A stretch of 64,000 nucleotides of DNA, taken from assembly GCF_034009455.1 (NCBI RefSeq), contig NZ_CP125380.1, positions 6,106,501 to 6,170,500 on the forward strand, written 5' to 3'. This document shows positions 7,410 to 16,373 of the stretch, in pieces. Both the position numbers and the translations under genes were made by a program. Every line of letters starts with the position of its first letter. The stretch's first letter is position 1. This DNA is from Pseudomonas sp. P5_109. Its GTDB lineage: Bacteria; Pseudomonadota; Gammaproteobacteria; Pseudomonadales; Pseudomonadaceae. A model generated the notes under the pieces. The model had not been told where the DNA came from. It made no database searches and worked only from the letters and a program-made list of their open reading frames with translations.

Positions 7410-9158
7410 ATGCCTGCCGAAGCGCACTTCCTTCCCGACATCGACTGCGATGTGCTGATCGTTGGCTCCGGTGCGGCGGGACTGTCGGCGGCCGTGACCG
7501 CCGCGTGGCACGGGCTCAAAGTCATAGTGGTAGAAAAGGACCCGGTATTCGGCGGTGCCACGGCCTGGTCCGGGGGCTGGGCCTGGGTGCCGTGCAACCC
7601 GTTGGCCCGGCGCGCGGGCATCGTCGAAGACGTTGAACTGCCGCGCACTTACCTGAAACATGAGCTAGGCGCGCGCTTTGATCCGGCAATGATCGACGCT
7701 TTCCTGGAGGCCGGCCCGCGGATGGTGTCGTTCTTCGAACAACACACCGCGCTGCAATTCGCCCATGGCAACACCATTGCCGACATTCACGGCGACACAC
7801 CCGGGGCAGGCACCGGTGGACGTTCGGTGATCGCGGCCCCTTACGACGCACGAAAAGTCGGCACGCTGCTCAAGCGTCTGCGCAAAACCATGCGGGAAAC
7901 CTCGTTCATGGGCATGCCGATCATGGCGGGGGCCGATCTTACGGCCTTCCTCAACCTGACCCGTTCACTGTCGGCGGCTTGGCACGTTACGCGGCGTTTC
8001 AGCCGCCACCTGTTAGACCTCGCCGTCCATGGCCGGGCGATGCAACTGGTCAACGGCGTGGCCTTGGTGGCGCGCCTGGCGAAATCCGCCGATGACCTCG
8101 GCGTGCTGCTCTGGGAATCAGCGCCCGTGACCCGATTGCTGCGCGAAAATGATCGGGTACGAGGTGCCGTGGTCATCACCGCCAAGGGCTCGGTGCGCAT
8201 CCATTCACGCAAGGCCGTGGTGCTCGCAGCAGGTGGTTTCGCCAATGACATTGCACGCCGCAAGGCACTGTTCCCCCGCACACCGACCGGGCATGAGCAC
8301 CTGGCCTTGCCGCCCCTCGGCGTTTGCGGGGATGGCCTGCGCCTGGGCGAAAGTGCCGGTGCCCGGGTGAATACCGACATGGCGTCGACCGCCGCCTGGG
8401 CGCCGGTATCACAAGTGCCTCACCGCGACGGCAGCACGGGACATTTCCCGCACATCATCGAGCGGGGCAAACCAGGCATCATCGGTGTGCTGAGCAACGG
8501 CCAGCGCTTCGTCAATGAAGCCAACGGCTACTACGACTACGTCACGGCCATGGTCGCCGCCGCCCCGCCAGGTGAAGAGGTGGCGTCGTGGCTGATCTGC
8601 ACCCACGGCTTTCAGCGTCGTTACGGCCTGGGCATCTCTCGGCCATTTCCGGTGCCGCTGTCATCCTTCATCCGCAGCGGCTATCTGAAAACCGGCAATA
8701 CGCTTGAGGAATTGGCGGCAGCCTGTGGCATCGACCCGATTGGCTTGCGCAGCACCGTGTCAGATTACAACCGCCACGCGCGCAACGGCGAGGACCCGCA
8801 GTTCGGTCGTGGTTCCACGCCCTACAATCGCAAACAGGGTGACGCACTACAGCAACCCAACCCCTGCGTCGCGCCGATCGAACAAGGCCCCTTCTATGCC
8901 GTGAAAGTCCAGCCGGGCTGCTTCGGCACCTTTGCCGGGCTTCAGGTCAACGAACATGCCCAGGTCCTGGATGACTCGGCGCAGCCTATTACTGGGTTGT
9001 ATGCGGCGGGCAGCGACATGGCCAGCATCATGGGCGGTCATTATCCCGCTGGCGGCATCAACCTTGGCCCGGCGCTGACCTTCGGCTACATCGCCGCGCG
9101 CCATATCGCAGGCGTCACAGCTTATGAAAAGGAGATCGACCATGCAGCACATCGTTAA
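7410..9158 (+). CDS. FAD-dependent dehydrogenase (FAD_binding_2, 3-ketosteroid-dehydrogenase-like)
   Basis: A 582-residue flavoprotein. Residues about 15-45 carry the dinucleotide-binding fold (VLIVGSGAAGLSAA, VVEKDPVFGGATAWSGG), and the C-terminal region has the FAD motif YAAGSDMASIMGGHYPAGG followed by NLGPALTFGYIAARH. The family includes fumarate reductase subunits and 3-ketosteroid delta1-dehydrogenases, which introduce or reduce a double bond next to a carbonyl. There is no obvious Tat or Sec signal, so it is cytoplasmic. Start ATG 7410 has CGGAG at 8 bases. The downstream aldo/keto reductase overlaps its last 17 bases, showing tight coupling. Confidence 0.85.
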   Translation: MPAEAHFLPDIDCDVLIVGSGAAGLSAAVTAAWHGLKVIVVEKDPVFGGATAWSGGWAWVPCNPLARRAGIVEDVELPRTYLKHELGARFDPAMIDAFLEAGPRMVSFFEQHTALQFAHGNTIADIHGDTPGAGTGGRSVIAAPYDARKVGTLLKRLRKTMRETSFMGMPIMAGADLTAFLNLTRSLSAAWHVTRRFSRHLLDLAVHGRAMQLVNGVALVARLAKSADDLGVLLWESAPVTRLLRENDRVRGAVVITAKGSVRIHSRKAVVLAAGGFANDIARRKALFPRTPTGHEHLALPPLGVCGDGLRLGESAGARVNTDMASTAAWAPVSQVPHRDGSTGHFPHIIERGKPGIIGVLSNGQRFVNEANGYYDYVTAMVAAAPPGEEVASWLICTHGFQRRYGLGISRPFPVPLSSFIRSGYLKTGNTLEELAAACGIDPIGLRSTVSDYNRHARNGEDPQFGRGSTPYNRKQGDALQQPNPCVAPIEQGPFYAVKVQPGCFGTFAGLQVNEHAQVLDDSAQPITGLYAAGSDMASIMGGHYPAGGINLGPALTFGYIAARHIAGVTAYEKEIDHAAHR

Positions 9159-9975
9159 TGCACAGGGTTTGAATATGCCGAAACTCGGTCTCGGCACCTG
9201 GCCAATGCTCGGCGAGGAATGCACCCGTGCCGTGGAGCAGGCGCTGGCCCTGGGTTACCGGCACATCGACACGGCAGCGGCCTACAACAACGAAGACGCT
9301 GTCGGTCAGGCGCTGGCGAACAGTCCGACACCCCGCGAGCAGATCCATGTCACGACCAAAGTCTGGTGGGACCAACTGCAACCTGACGCCATGCGCCATT
9401 CCATGGACCGCAGCCTCAAGGCCTTGCGCAGCGAATACGTCGACCTGTTCATGCTCCATTGGCCAACCACCGATTGGGATTTGCCGCGCACCATCGACAC
9501 CCTGGTGTCGTTCAAGGAACAAGGCCTGGCGCGTAACATCGGGGTGGCGAATTTTCCCTTGCCGCTGTTGCGCAAAGTTGTCGAAGAGCTGGGCGCACCG
9601 CTGTCAGCCATTCAGGTCGAATACCACGTACTGCTCGGACAAAACGCCCTGCTGAACTACGCCCGTCAGCACGACCTGGCATTGACCGCCTTCACACCGC
9701 TGGCGCGCAACAAGGTTTCGGGCATCCCGGCAATTCAGCAGATCGCCGCCAAACATGCTGTGCTGCCAACCCAGGTCGCGCTCAAATGGCTGCTGGATCA
9801 ACCGAACGTGGCCGCGATTCCCAAGGCCAGCAGCGAGGCCAACCAGCGGGCCAACCTGGCAGCGCTCGAGGTCAGTCTGGATGACCAGGATCGTGCATTG
9901 ATCGCAAGCCTCAGCAAACGCGAGCGACAGGTCAGCCCGGACTTTGCGCCGATGTGGGATGCGTTCGACCAATAA
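9142..9975 (+). CDS. Aldo/keto reductase, 2,5-diketo-gluconate-reductase-like
   Basis: A 277-residue (beta/alpha)8 NADPH-dependent reductase. The catalytic tetrad is visible: Asp43 and Tyr48 in the signature GYRHIDTAAAYNNE, Lys73 in TTKVWW and His106 in FMLHWP. Cofactor residues are in IPKASSEANQRANL near the C-terminus. It resembles DkgB-type reductases of keto sugars and aldehydes. Start ATG 9142 is supported by AAAAGGAG 7 bases upstream; ATG 9124 lacks a site. The start lies inside the preceding FAD dehydrogenase gene. Together they may reduce and desaturate the same ring or sugar substrate, which is inference. Confidence 0.88.
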   Translation: MQHIVNAQGLNMPKLGLGTWPMLGEECTRAVEQALALGYRHIDTAAAYNNEDAVGQALANSPTPREQIHVTTKVWWDQLQPDAMRHSMDRSLKALRSEYVDLFMLHWPTTDWDLPRTIDTLVSFKEQGLARNIGVANFPLPLLRKVVEELGAPLSAIQVEYHVLLGQNALLNYARQHDLALTAFTPLARNKVSGIPAIQQIAAKHAVLPTQVALKWLLDQPNVAAIPKASSEANQRANLAALEVSLDDQDRALIASLSKRERQVSPDFAPMWDAFDQ

Positions 9976-9982
9976 CCGTGAA

Positions 9983-10017
9983 AAGGCCGCTTACGCTGTA
10001 CGAAAGGCGTCGGCCTT
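9983..10017 (+). terminator. Possible hairpin after the aldo/keto reductase gene
   Basis: Arms AAGGCCG and CGGCCTT, with an inner ACGC/GCGT pairing, form a stem-loop 7 bases after the stop. There is no T-run, so termination is uncertain. Confidence 0.35.
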
Positions 10018-10112
10018 ACCAACCCTTACACATTTCCCCCACACGCTTTTACCAGTGCGGTTATTCATAGATCGGCGATACACGCCCCACCCATCTATGA
10101 GAGGCCGCAATC

Positions 10113-10970
10113 ATGTTATGGAACAAAGCAAGACGCAGCGACAACGTGAACGACACGCGCGAGGGCAAGGATGCCCGCACACTGACAGGGAAAATTTTAG
10201 GCACCGGACTGGCTGCGGTTACGTTGGCGAGTGCCGGACTTTACTCCGCATTGAGCACGCCACCGGATGCTCCTTCACCCTCCCTGAACCCACCCGCCAC
10301 CTCCGTCTCGATTCAACCGGATACGGATCCGCAAATGATGTTTGTCCAGTCGGTACTGGGCGACACCGAGGACACCTGGAAACAGCTGTTTGCACAATCG
10401 GGACGACTCTACCCGCCCCCCACGCTGACGCTGTTCAACAATGGCGTGAATTCGGCATGTGGTTTTGCCGGTTCCTCCAACGGGCCCTTCTATTGCCCGA
10501 GCAATCAACAGGTGTATCTGGACCTGACCTTCTTCACACAACTGGAGCAGCAGTTTTCCGTGGTCGGTGACTTCGCGCGGGCCTACATCATCGCTCACGA
10601 AATCGGCCATCACGTGCAGCTTGAGCTGGGACTGTCCGAACCTTTCGAGACAGCCTTGCTCGAGCAGCAACCCGTCACCGGTGATGGTGGCCTGGAGGTG
10701 CGCGCGGAATTGCAGGCCGACTGCCTGGCCGGAGTCTGGGCGCACCATGCGCAACAGCGCCTCAATTGGCTGGAGCCTGGTGATATCGAAGCCGCCCTGA
10801 ATGCCGCTGCGGTGTTCGGTGACGACTACCTGCAACGCTTGCGAAACGCCAGCGTGCGGCCAGAGACATTCAGTCACGGCACCTCCCGGCAGCGCGTGAA
10901 CTGGTTCGAAACCGGTTTTGCCACGGGCCGCACAGAAGATTGCGACACCTTCGCCGCCGCCAACCTGTAG
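10113..10970 (+). CDS. YpfJ-type neutral zinc metallopeptidase, paralogue 1
   Basis: A 285-residue member of the YpfJ/KPN_02809 family. One transmembrane segment (about residues 28-48) anchors it, and the zinc motif HEIGHH (His162, Glu163, His166) lies in the C-terminal domain, followed by RAELQADCLAGVWAHH with the third-ligand region. Conserved NSACGFA and FYCPSNQQVY motifs precede it. Start ATG 10113 has AGAGG at 8 bases. It is about 60 percent identical by eye to the next gene in the catalytic part, but its proline-rich linker is shorter and lacks the Gly-rich stretch. Function is unknown; the family is presumed to be membrane-bound peptidases. Confidence 0.85.
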   Translation: MLWNKARRSDNVNDTREGKDARTLTGKILGTGLAAVTLASAGLYSALSTPPDAPSPSLNPPATSVSIQPDTDPQMMFVQSVLGDTEDTWKQLFAQSGRLYPPPTLTLFNNGVNSACGFAGSSNGPFYCPSNQQVYLDLTFFTQLEQQFSVVGDFARAYIIAHEIGHHVQLELGLSEPFETALLEQQPVTGDGGLEVRAELQADCLAGVWAHHAQQRLNWLEPGDIEAALNAAAVFGDDYLQRLRNASVRPETFSHGTSRQRVNWFETGFATGRTEDCDTFAAANL

Positions 10971-11104
10971 CCCGCCGGTCAAACAGGCCCGGTATATCGC
11001 CGCATGGATAGAACCGCTGCCGCTTAAGGCTGTCTGACGACCGGACTGGCGCCACTCCCACTTGGCAGCAACACTCATCGCACGGACAACCTGAGGATTC
11101 CCAC

Positions 11105-11998
11105 ATGCTATGGAAAAAAGGCCGACGCAGCGACAACGTGGTCGATGCCCGTGGTGATGATGTTGGCGGCGGCGGTGGTGGCATGCGCTTCGGCGGTGGC
11201 AAGGGCCTGAGCCTGACGGCGATCCTTTTGATCGTCGGCATCGGCTGGATCACTGGCCAGGATCCGCTGCAAATCCTCGGACAACTGACCGGGCAAATGG
11301 GCCAGCAATCGGCGCCCGCTACCAACCAGAGTCGCCAGGCACCACCGGCCAATGATGAGGGCGCGGAGTTCGTGCGTTCGATCCTCGGCGACACCGAGGA
11401 CACCTGGGGTGCAATTTTCCAGCAGGCCGGTCGCCAATACAAAGAACCGACCCTGGTGCTGTTCAGCAACCGCGTGAATTCGGCTTGCGGCCTGGCCACC
11501 TCGGCGACCGGCCCGTTCTATTGCCCGGCGGACCAGAAGGTCTACCTGGACATGGCGTTCTTCCAGGAAATGTCCCAACGTTTTTCCGCCGCAGGCGACT
11601 TCGCCCAGGCTTATGTGATCGCTCACGAAGTCGGACACCATGTGCAGACCCTGCTTGGGGTATCCGCAAAAATTCAGGCCGCGCGCCAACAAGGCCGGCA
11701 GATGGAAGGCGACGGCGGCTTGCTGGTTCGTCAGGAGCTGCAGGCCGATTGCCTGGCCGGCGTCTGGGCCAACAATGCGCAGAAGCGCTTGAACTGGCTG
11801 GAACCGGGCGACATCGAAGAAGCACTGAATGCAGCGAACGCCATTGGTGATGATCGCTTGCAGCAACAGGGTCAGGGCCGCGTGGTCCCGGACTCGTTCA
11901 CCCACGGTACGTCGGCGCAACGGGTGCGCTGGTTCAAAACCGGTTTCGCCCAAGGCCAGGTAAGCCAGTGCGATACCTTTGCGACGAAAAATCTGTAA
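11105..11998 (+). CDS. ypfJ: YpfJ-type neutral zinc metallopeptidase, paralogue 2
   Basis: A 297-residue protein that matches the usual family length and layout: the N-terminal MLWKKGRRSDNVVDARGD, a Gly-rich stretch GGGGGGMRFGGGKG, one transmembrane helix (about 36-50), a Gln-rich linker, then the catalytic domain with HEVGHH (His174, Glu175, His178) and QADCLAGVWANNAQKRLNWL. TGAGGA lies 7 bases before the ATG. It is the more typical of the two adjacent copies and so the likely ancestral one. It is immediately followed (TAA then ATG) by a secreted hydrolase gene. Confidence 0.88.
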   Translation: MLWKKGRRSDNVVDARGDDVGGGGGGMRFGGGKGLSLTAILLIVGIGWITGQDPLQILGQLTGQMGQQSAPATNQSRQAPPANDEGAEFVRSILGDTEDTWGAIFQQAGRQYKEPTLVLFSNRVNSACGLATSATGPFYCPADQKVYLDMAFFQEMSQRFSAAGDFAQAYVIAHEVGHHVQTLLGVSAKIQAARQQGRQMEGDGGLLVRQELQADCLAGVWANNAQKRLNWLEPGDIEEALNAANAIGDDRLQQQGQGRVVPDSFTHGTSAQRVRWFKTGFAQGQVSQCDTFATKNL

Positions 11999-12958
11999 AT
12001 GAAGAAGTGGTTGTTGGTTGTTCTGTTTACTTGCGCAACGTCCCAGGCCGCCGAGCATGGGGTCAAGGAACTCAGTTCCGGGCGTCTGCTGTTGAAATCA
12101 GGTGAAATGGCGGTGGGCATCAGCCCCGCCCCGGAAAAAATCGAACGGGTACTGATCCTCATCCATGGGCGCCTGCGCAATGCGCAAACCTATCTGCAAA
12201 GCGGTGAACACGCCGCCGAATTGGCTGGGCAGAGCGCGACGACACTGGTGATTGCCCCGCAGTTCCTCAATGAAACTGACGTTGCGGTGCATCCGGTGGC
12301 CGACACGGTTTTGCGCTGGCAAGGCAATGAATGGATGGCCGGCGGTGAATCCACGGCACCGTTTCGGCTGAGTTCCTACGCCGCGCTCGACGAAATCATC
12401 ACCCGCCTGGGTGACCGCCAGCAGTTTCCGCAGGTGAAGCAAATCGTCATCGCCGGGCACTCCGGCGGCGCGCAGATGGTTCAACGCTATGCCTTGCTCG
12501 GTCACGCGCAGTCCGGTCTCGATGCGGCTGGCGTGCAGGTGCGCTACGTGATCGCCAACCCATCCTCCTACGCCTATTTCGATGAGCGCCGACCCGTGGC
12601 GTTCAGCCACGCCGGGTGCCCGGATTTCAATCGCTGGAAGTACGGACTGGCGGATTTGCCCGCCTACGCCGAAGGGCAAACCGCCACGCAGTTGCAGGAA
12701 AGTTACCTCAAGCGTGAAATCGTTTATCTACTGGGGCAGCAGGACATCGACCCGAACCATCCGGCGCTGGACAAGAGCTGTGAAGCCAAGGCCCAAGGGC
12801 CGTATCGATTGGCCCGCGGGCGTTTTTACTTTGATTATCTGAAGCGGCTGCAACCGCAAGGGTTGAATCAGCAACTGATTGAAGTACCCGGAGTCGGGCA
12901 TAACGGGGACGGGATGTTTACCTCGCCGGAGGGGCAGAAGGCTTTGTTTGGGCAATGA
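11999..12958 (+). CDS. Secreted alpha/beta hydrolase-fold protein
   Basis: The 319-residue product starts with a Sec signal (MKKWLLVVLFTCATSQA, cleavage after AA likely). The fold is suggested by VLILIHGRLRNA (oxyanion region), the nucleophile elbow GHSGG with Ser155, and a C-terminal VPGVGHNGDGMF that should supply the catalytic His. An esterase- or peptidase-like activity in the periplasm is likely; the substrate is unknown. The ATG follows the stop of the metallopeptidase gene with no gap, so it is translated by coupling with it. Confidence 0.8.
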   Translation: MKKWLLVVLFTCATSQAAEHGVKELSSGRLLLKSGEMAVGISPAPEKIERVLILIHGRLRNAQTYLQSGEHAAELAGQSATTLVIAPQFLNETDVAVHPVADTVLRWQGNEWMAGGESTAPFRLSSYAALDEIITRLGDRQQFPQVKQIVIAGHSGGAQMVQRYALLGHAQSGLDAAGVQVRYVIANPSSYAYFDERRPVAFSHAGCPDFNRWKYGLADLPAYAEGQTATQLQESYLKREIVYLLGQQDIDPNHPALDKSCEAKAQGPYRLARGRFYFDYLKRLQPQGLNQQLIEVPGVGHNGDGMFTSPEGQKALFGQ

Positions 12959-12983
12959 CTCTTGTAGTGCCTGGGCCTACCTC

Positions 12984-13075
12984 TTCGCGAGCAAGCCCGC
13001 TCCCACATTGGATCTGAGTGCACACAACATCGTGAACACCACAGAATCATTGTGGGAGCGGGCTTGCTCGCGAAG
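12984..13075. repeat. REP doublet (REPIN)
   Basis: Arms TTCGCGAGCAAGCCCGCTCC and GGAGCGGGCTTGCTCGCGAA are inverted around a 43-bp spacer, in the convergent gap between the hydrolase and HAD genes. Confidence 0.92.
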
Positions 13076-13099
13076 GCGTCAGATCAGACAACCGACTCT

Positions 13100-13693
13100 T
13101 TAAGCCAACAGCATCTGCCGCAACTCGACACAATCCGCCGCATGCCAATCGGTCAATTCCGGCCAGGGATTATCCGGTAGATTCACCAGCACCGTGCGTG
13201 CACCCGCTGCCCGCCCGCAATCGAGATCGAAACGGTAGTCGCCCACCATCACCAGCTCGCTCGCTGGCACCTTCCACGCTTCGGCCAGTTTCAGCAATCC
13301 GCCCGGATGTGGTTTGGGCGGTGCATCATCGCGGCCCAATACATCTTCCAGTGCAAAGCAGTCGGCCAGGCCAATGGCCTCCAGCGTGACATGCGCCAGC
13401 TCCCGGGCATTGCGCGTCAGAATACCCAGGCGATAACCGCGCCCGGCCAGCTCGCGCACCAGCTCCACCGCGCCCGGCGCCGGTTTCGAACCGAGGGCCA
13501 GGTCCCGCTCATGCTCCAGCAGCCACGCGTGTTTGGCGGCGGCTTCATCGGCCGGCAGTGCGGCAAGATGAGTCAGGATGTCGTGTTCGGCAGGGATCGC
13601 CAACGCCACGCGAATCGCCGCGAAGTCGTGCACGGCCACCGTCAGGGTGCCGTCCATGTCGAACACCCAGTGATGCACATTGGCCAGGCTCAC
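13100..13693 (-). CDS. HAD-superfamily phosphatase (phosphoglycolate-phosphatase-like)
   Basis: A 197-residue HAD hydrolase: motif I WVFDMDGTLT, motif II ILTRNAREL, motif III Lys in PPKPHPGG and motif IV MVGDYRFDLDCGRAAG. It has a small helical cap between motifs I and II, as in Gph-like enzymes. Start GTG 13693 is supported by AAGGA 6 bases upstream and by a four-base GTGA overlap with the tesB stop; a longer reading would run into tesB. It probably removes phosphate from a small metabolite; the exact substrate is not identifiable. Confidence 0.85.
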   Translation of the reverse strand: MSLANVHHWVFDMDGTLTVAVHDFAAIRVALAIPAEHDILTHLAALPADEAAAKHAWLLEHERDLALGSKPAPGAVELVRELAGRGYRLGILTRNARELAHVTLEAIGLADCFALEDVLGRDDAPPKPHPGGLLKLAEAWKVPASELVMVGDYRFDLDCGRAAGARTVLVNLPDNPWPELTDWHAADCVELRQMLLA

Positions 13694-14559
13694 GCCCAAT
13701 CCTTGCGGTGACGGATCAAGCCTTCCTGGGTGACCGAGGCCACCAGTTGCCCGGCACGATTGAACACACTGCCCCGGGAGAAACCACGGGAATTGCCGGC
13801 CCACGGGCTGTCCATTGCGTAGAGCAACCAGTCATCGGCGCGCAGATCCTGATGGAACCACAACGCGTGATCGAGGCTGGCCACCTGCATGTCCTTGTTC
13901 CACACCGTTTTGCCATGGGGCTGCATCGACGTGACCAGTAGGCCGAAGTCCGAGGCATAGGCCAGCAGGTATTTATGCAGCGCCGGCGAATCGGCCAAGG
14001 CGCCGTCGGCGCGGAACCAGACGTACTTGACCGGGTCGGACGGCAGCGGGTTGTAGGGATCTTTCTCGGTGATCGGACGGAATTCGATCGGTTTCGGGCA
14101 CAGCAGCTTTTCGCGCATTTTTTCGGGAATCAGGTGCGCGCGCTGCTGGGTGATTTCCAGCTCCGAGGGCAGATTTTCCGGGCCGACCACTACCGGCATT
14201 TCGCTCTGATGCTGAAAGCCTTCCTCGTCGTACTGGAACGAGGCGCTGCACGTGAAGATCGGGTGGCCCTTCTGGATCGCGGTGACCCGGCGCGTGCTGA
14301 AACTGCCACCGTCTCGCACCCGGTCAACCTGATACACCACCGGCAACCCGGCATCGCCCGGACGCAGGAAATAGCCGTGCATCGAATGCACATGACGCGC
14401 TTCTTCAACCGTCTGACTGGCCGCCGACAGCGACTGGCCGAGCACCTGGCCACCGAACAGCTGACGAAAGCCCAGGTCCTGGCTGCGGCCACGGAACAGG
14501 TTTTCTTCGATCGGTTCCAGGGTCAGCAGGTCGACCAGATCATCCAACACTTGGCTCAT
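13690..14559 (-). CDS. tesB: Acyl-CoA thioesterase II
   Basis: A 289-residue double hot-dog protein matching TesB length. Visible family features are FRGRSQDLGFRQLFGGQVLGQ near the N-terminus, HSMHGYFLRPGD in the first hot-dog repeat, and ASLDHALWFH with the catalytic Asp in the second, then SRGSVFNRAGQLVASVTQEG. It hydrolyses medium- and long-chain acyl-CoA to free acid and CoA. Start ATG 14559 has GGAGAG just upstream. The HAD phosphatase gene overlaps its last four bases. Confidence 0.93.
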   Translation of the reverse strand: MSQVLDDLVDLLTLEPIEENLFRGRSQDLGFRQLFGGQVLGQSLSAASQTVEEARHVHSMHGYFLRPGDAGLPVVYQVDRVRDGGSFSTRRVTAIQKGHPIFTCSASFQYDEEGFQHQSEMPVVVGPENLPSELEITQQRAHLIPEKMREKLLCPKPIEFRPITEKDPYNPLPSDPVKYVWFRADGALADSPALHKYLLAYASDFGLLVTSMQPHGKTVWNKDMQVASLDHALWFHQDLRADDWLLYAMDSPWAGNSRGFSRGSVFNRAGQLVASVTQEGLIRHRKDWA

Positions 14560-14665
14560 TCAGACTCTCCTCACACAACACATTACCGGGCAGGCTTGGC
14601 TGCGACGGTCGATTCAGTTTCCCGGCAGGGCCATCATGGGGGCCATTGTAAACGTCCGTGCCAGC

Positions 14666-15235
14666 TTATCCATGCAAGGTTTGCAGCCATTGTTCACGGC
14701 TGATGCGATACAGAACATGCCGACGCAACGGATGTTCGGCTTCGAGTCGTGGGTGATCGAAGTCATCCGCCGGATCATGGTGCATGCCGATGGCCTGCAT
14801 GACTTTCTCTGACGGCAGGTTGGTTTGCGCCGTGAAGGCCACCACCTCTTTCAGCGGCAAGCGGTCGAACCCGCAGCGCAGAGCGGTCCACGCCGCTTCA
14901 CTGGCATAACCGAGGCCCCAGTGCTCGCGGGCCAGGCGCCAGCCGATTTCCGTGGCGGGAGTGAAAGGTGCATCGAATCCGACCACGCCGAGCCCGGTAA
15001 AGCCGATGAACTGGCCAGAGTCTTTGCGCTGCAAGGCCCAGAGACCGTAACCATGCTCGGCGAAATGACCACGGATTCGGCCGATCAATGATGCGCTTTC
15101 CAGCCGGCTCAACGGTGCCGGGAAGTAGCGCATCACCTGCGGATCGGCACACATCGCCGCAAAGTCCGGCAAGTCTTCATCGCGCCACTGACGCAATAGC
15201 AGCCGAGCGCTTTCAAGTTCCAGTATTGGCTCCAT
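14666..15235 (-). CDS. GNAT N-acetyltransferase (RimJ/RimL type)
   Basis: A 189-residue GNAT protein: the N-terminal LESARLLLRQWRDEDLPDFA is typical of RimJ/RimL-like enzymes, and the acetyl-CoA loop region is EIGWRLAREHWGLGYASEAAWTAL. It would transfer an acetyl group to an amine on a protein or small molecule. ATG 15235 is chosen because GGAGG lies 11 bases upstream; ATG 15253 adds six residues with no ribosome site. It is divergent from the histone-deacetylase-like gene with about 80 bp between them, an intriguing acetylase/deacetylase pair. Confidence 0.82.
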   Translation of the reverse strand: MEPILELESARLLLRQWRDEDLPDFAAMCADPQVMRYFPAPLSRLESASLIGRIRGHFAEHGYGLWALQRKDSGQFIGFTGLGVVGFDAPFTPATEIGWRLAREHWGLGYASEAAWTALRCGFDRLPLKEVVAFTAQTNLPSEKVMQAIGMHHDPADDFDHPRLEAEHPLRRHVLYRISREQWLQTLHG

Positions 15236-15314
15236 CGTGCCCCGCCCCTCCATTTCAATGTCGCCAGTCTACAACGCTGGTAGGATCCGTCTCTCATTCC
15301 CGTCTGAAATCATC

Positions 15315-16235
15315 ATGCCGCTGCCGCTGATTTATCACGAAGACTACAGTCCCGAGTTTCCGGCGGATCACCGCTTCCCGATGGACAAGTTCCGCCTGTT
15401 GCGCGACCACCTGGTGGACAGTGGCCTGACCCGCGACGCCGACCTGCTGCGCCCGGATCTGTGTCCCGCGGATATTCTCGCCCTCGCCCATGACCCTTCG
15501 TATATCGAACGCTACATGAGTGGCGAACTGTCCCGCGAAGACCAGCGCCGCCTCGGCCTGCCCTGGAGCGAAGCCCTGGCCCGGCGTACGGTGCGGGCGG
15601 TCGGTGGCTCGTTGCTGGCGGCCGAACAGGCGCTGGAGCATGGCCTGGCCTGTCACCTGGCGGGTGGTACCCACCATGCGCACTACGACTACCCGGCCGG
15701 GTTCTGCATCTTCAATGACCTGGCGGTGATCAGCCATTACCTGCTGGAAAGCGGCCGGGTGAACCGGGTGCTGATCTTCGATTGCGACGTGCATCAGGGC
15801 GACGGGACTGCACGAATTCTGCACAACACCCCGGAAGCAGTGACCGTTTCCCTGCACTGCGAAAAGAATTTTCCCGCACGCAAAGCCGAAAGCGACTGGG
15901 ACATCCCGCTACCAAACGGCATGGGCAATGCCGAATACTTGAAGGTGGTGGACGATGCGCTCAACTACCTGCTGCCACTCTACCAACCGGATCTGGTGTT
16001 GTATGACGCCGGGGTCGATGTGCATAAGGACGACGCCCTGGGTTATCTGAAGCTGACAGACGAAGGCGTCGCCGCACGCGATGAAAGCGTGATGCGCCAT
16101 TGCCTGGGCCGCGACATTCCGCTCGTCGGGGTGATCGGCGGCGGCTACAGCAAGGACCGCCAGGCCCTGGCCCGCCGTCACGGCATCCTCCATCACAGTG
16201 CGCAGCGCGTCTGGCAGTCATCAGGTTGTCACTGA
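15315..16235 (+). CDS. Histone-deacetylase-family (AcuC/HDAC-fold) hydrolase
   Basis: A 306-residue arginase/HDAC-fold zinc enzyme. The active-site elements are all visible: the His-His dyad in GGTHHAHYDYPAGFCIFND, the zinc ligands Asp and His in FDCDVHQGDGT and the second Asp in LYDAGVDVHKDD, then GGGYSKD near the end. Bacterial members deacetylate acetyl-lysine or small acetylated amines. Start ATG 15315 (MPLPLIYHEDYSPEFP) begins at the conserved domain; a longer reading to 15237 would overlap the divergent acetyltransferase promoter. The native substrate is unknown. Confidence 0.85.
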   Translation: MPLPLIYHEDYSPEFPADHRFPMDKFRLLRDHLVDSGLTRDADLLRPDLCPADILALAHDPSYIERYMSGELSREDQRRLGLPWSEALARRTVRAVGGSLLAAEQALEHGLACHLAGGTHHAHYDYPAGFCIFNDLAVISHYLLESGRVNRVLIFDCDVHQGDGTARILHNTPEAVTVSLHCEKNFPARKAESDWDIPLPNGMGNAEYLKVVDDALNYLLPLYQPDLVLYDAGVDVHKDDALGYLKLTDEGVAARDESVMRHCLGRDIPLVGVIGGGYSKDRQALARRHGILHHSAQRVWQSSGCH

Positions 16236-16373
16236 GCTGTGGATGCTTTACCCACAATGCCTGTGGAGCTGCCTGTGGATAACCTGAGTGAAAGGGACTA
16301 CAGGCCACGCTGCGTATAGGCTACAGAGTGGTGGTTGTTTTTTAACCAGCCGTTGTGAATACCACAAACCAAA

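Noticed and set aside
16274..16282. TGTGGATAA, a perfect DnaA box, and a similar one inside the flavoprotein gene near 17352
   Set aside because: No cluster of boxes, no AT-rich unwinding element and no dnaA/dnaN nearby, so this is not an origin.
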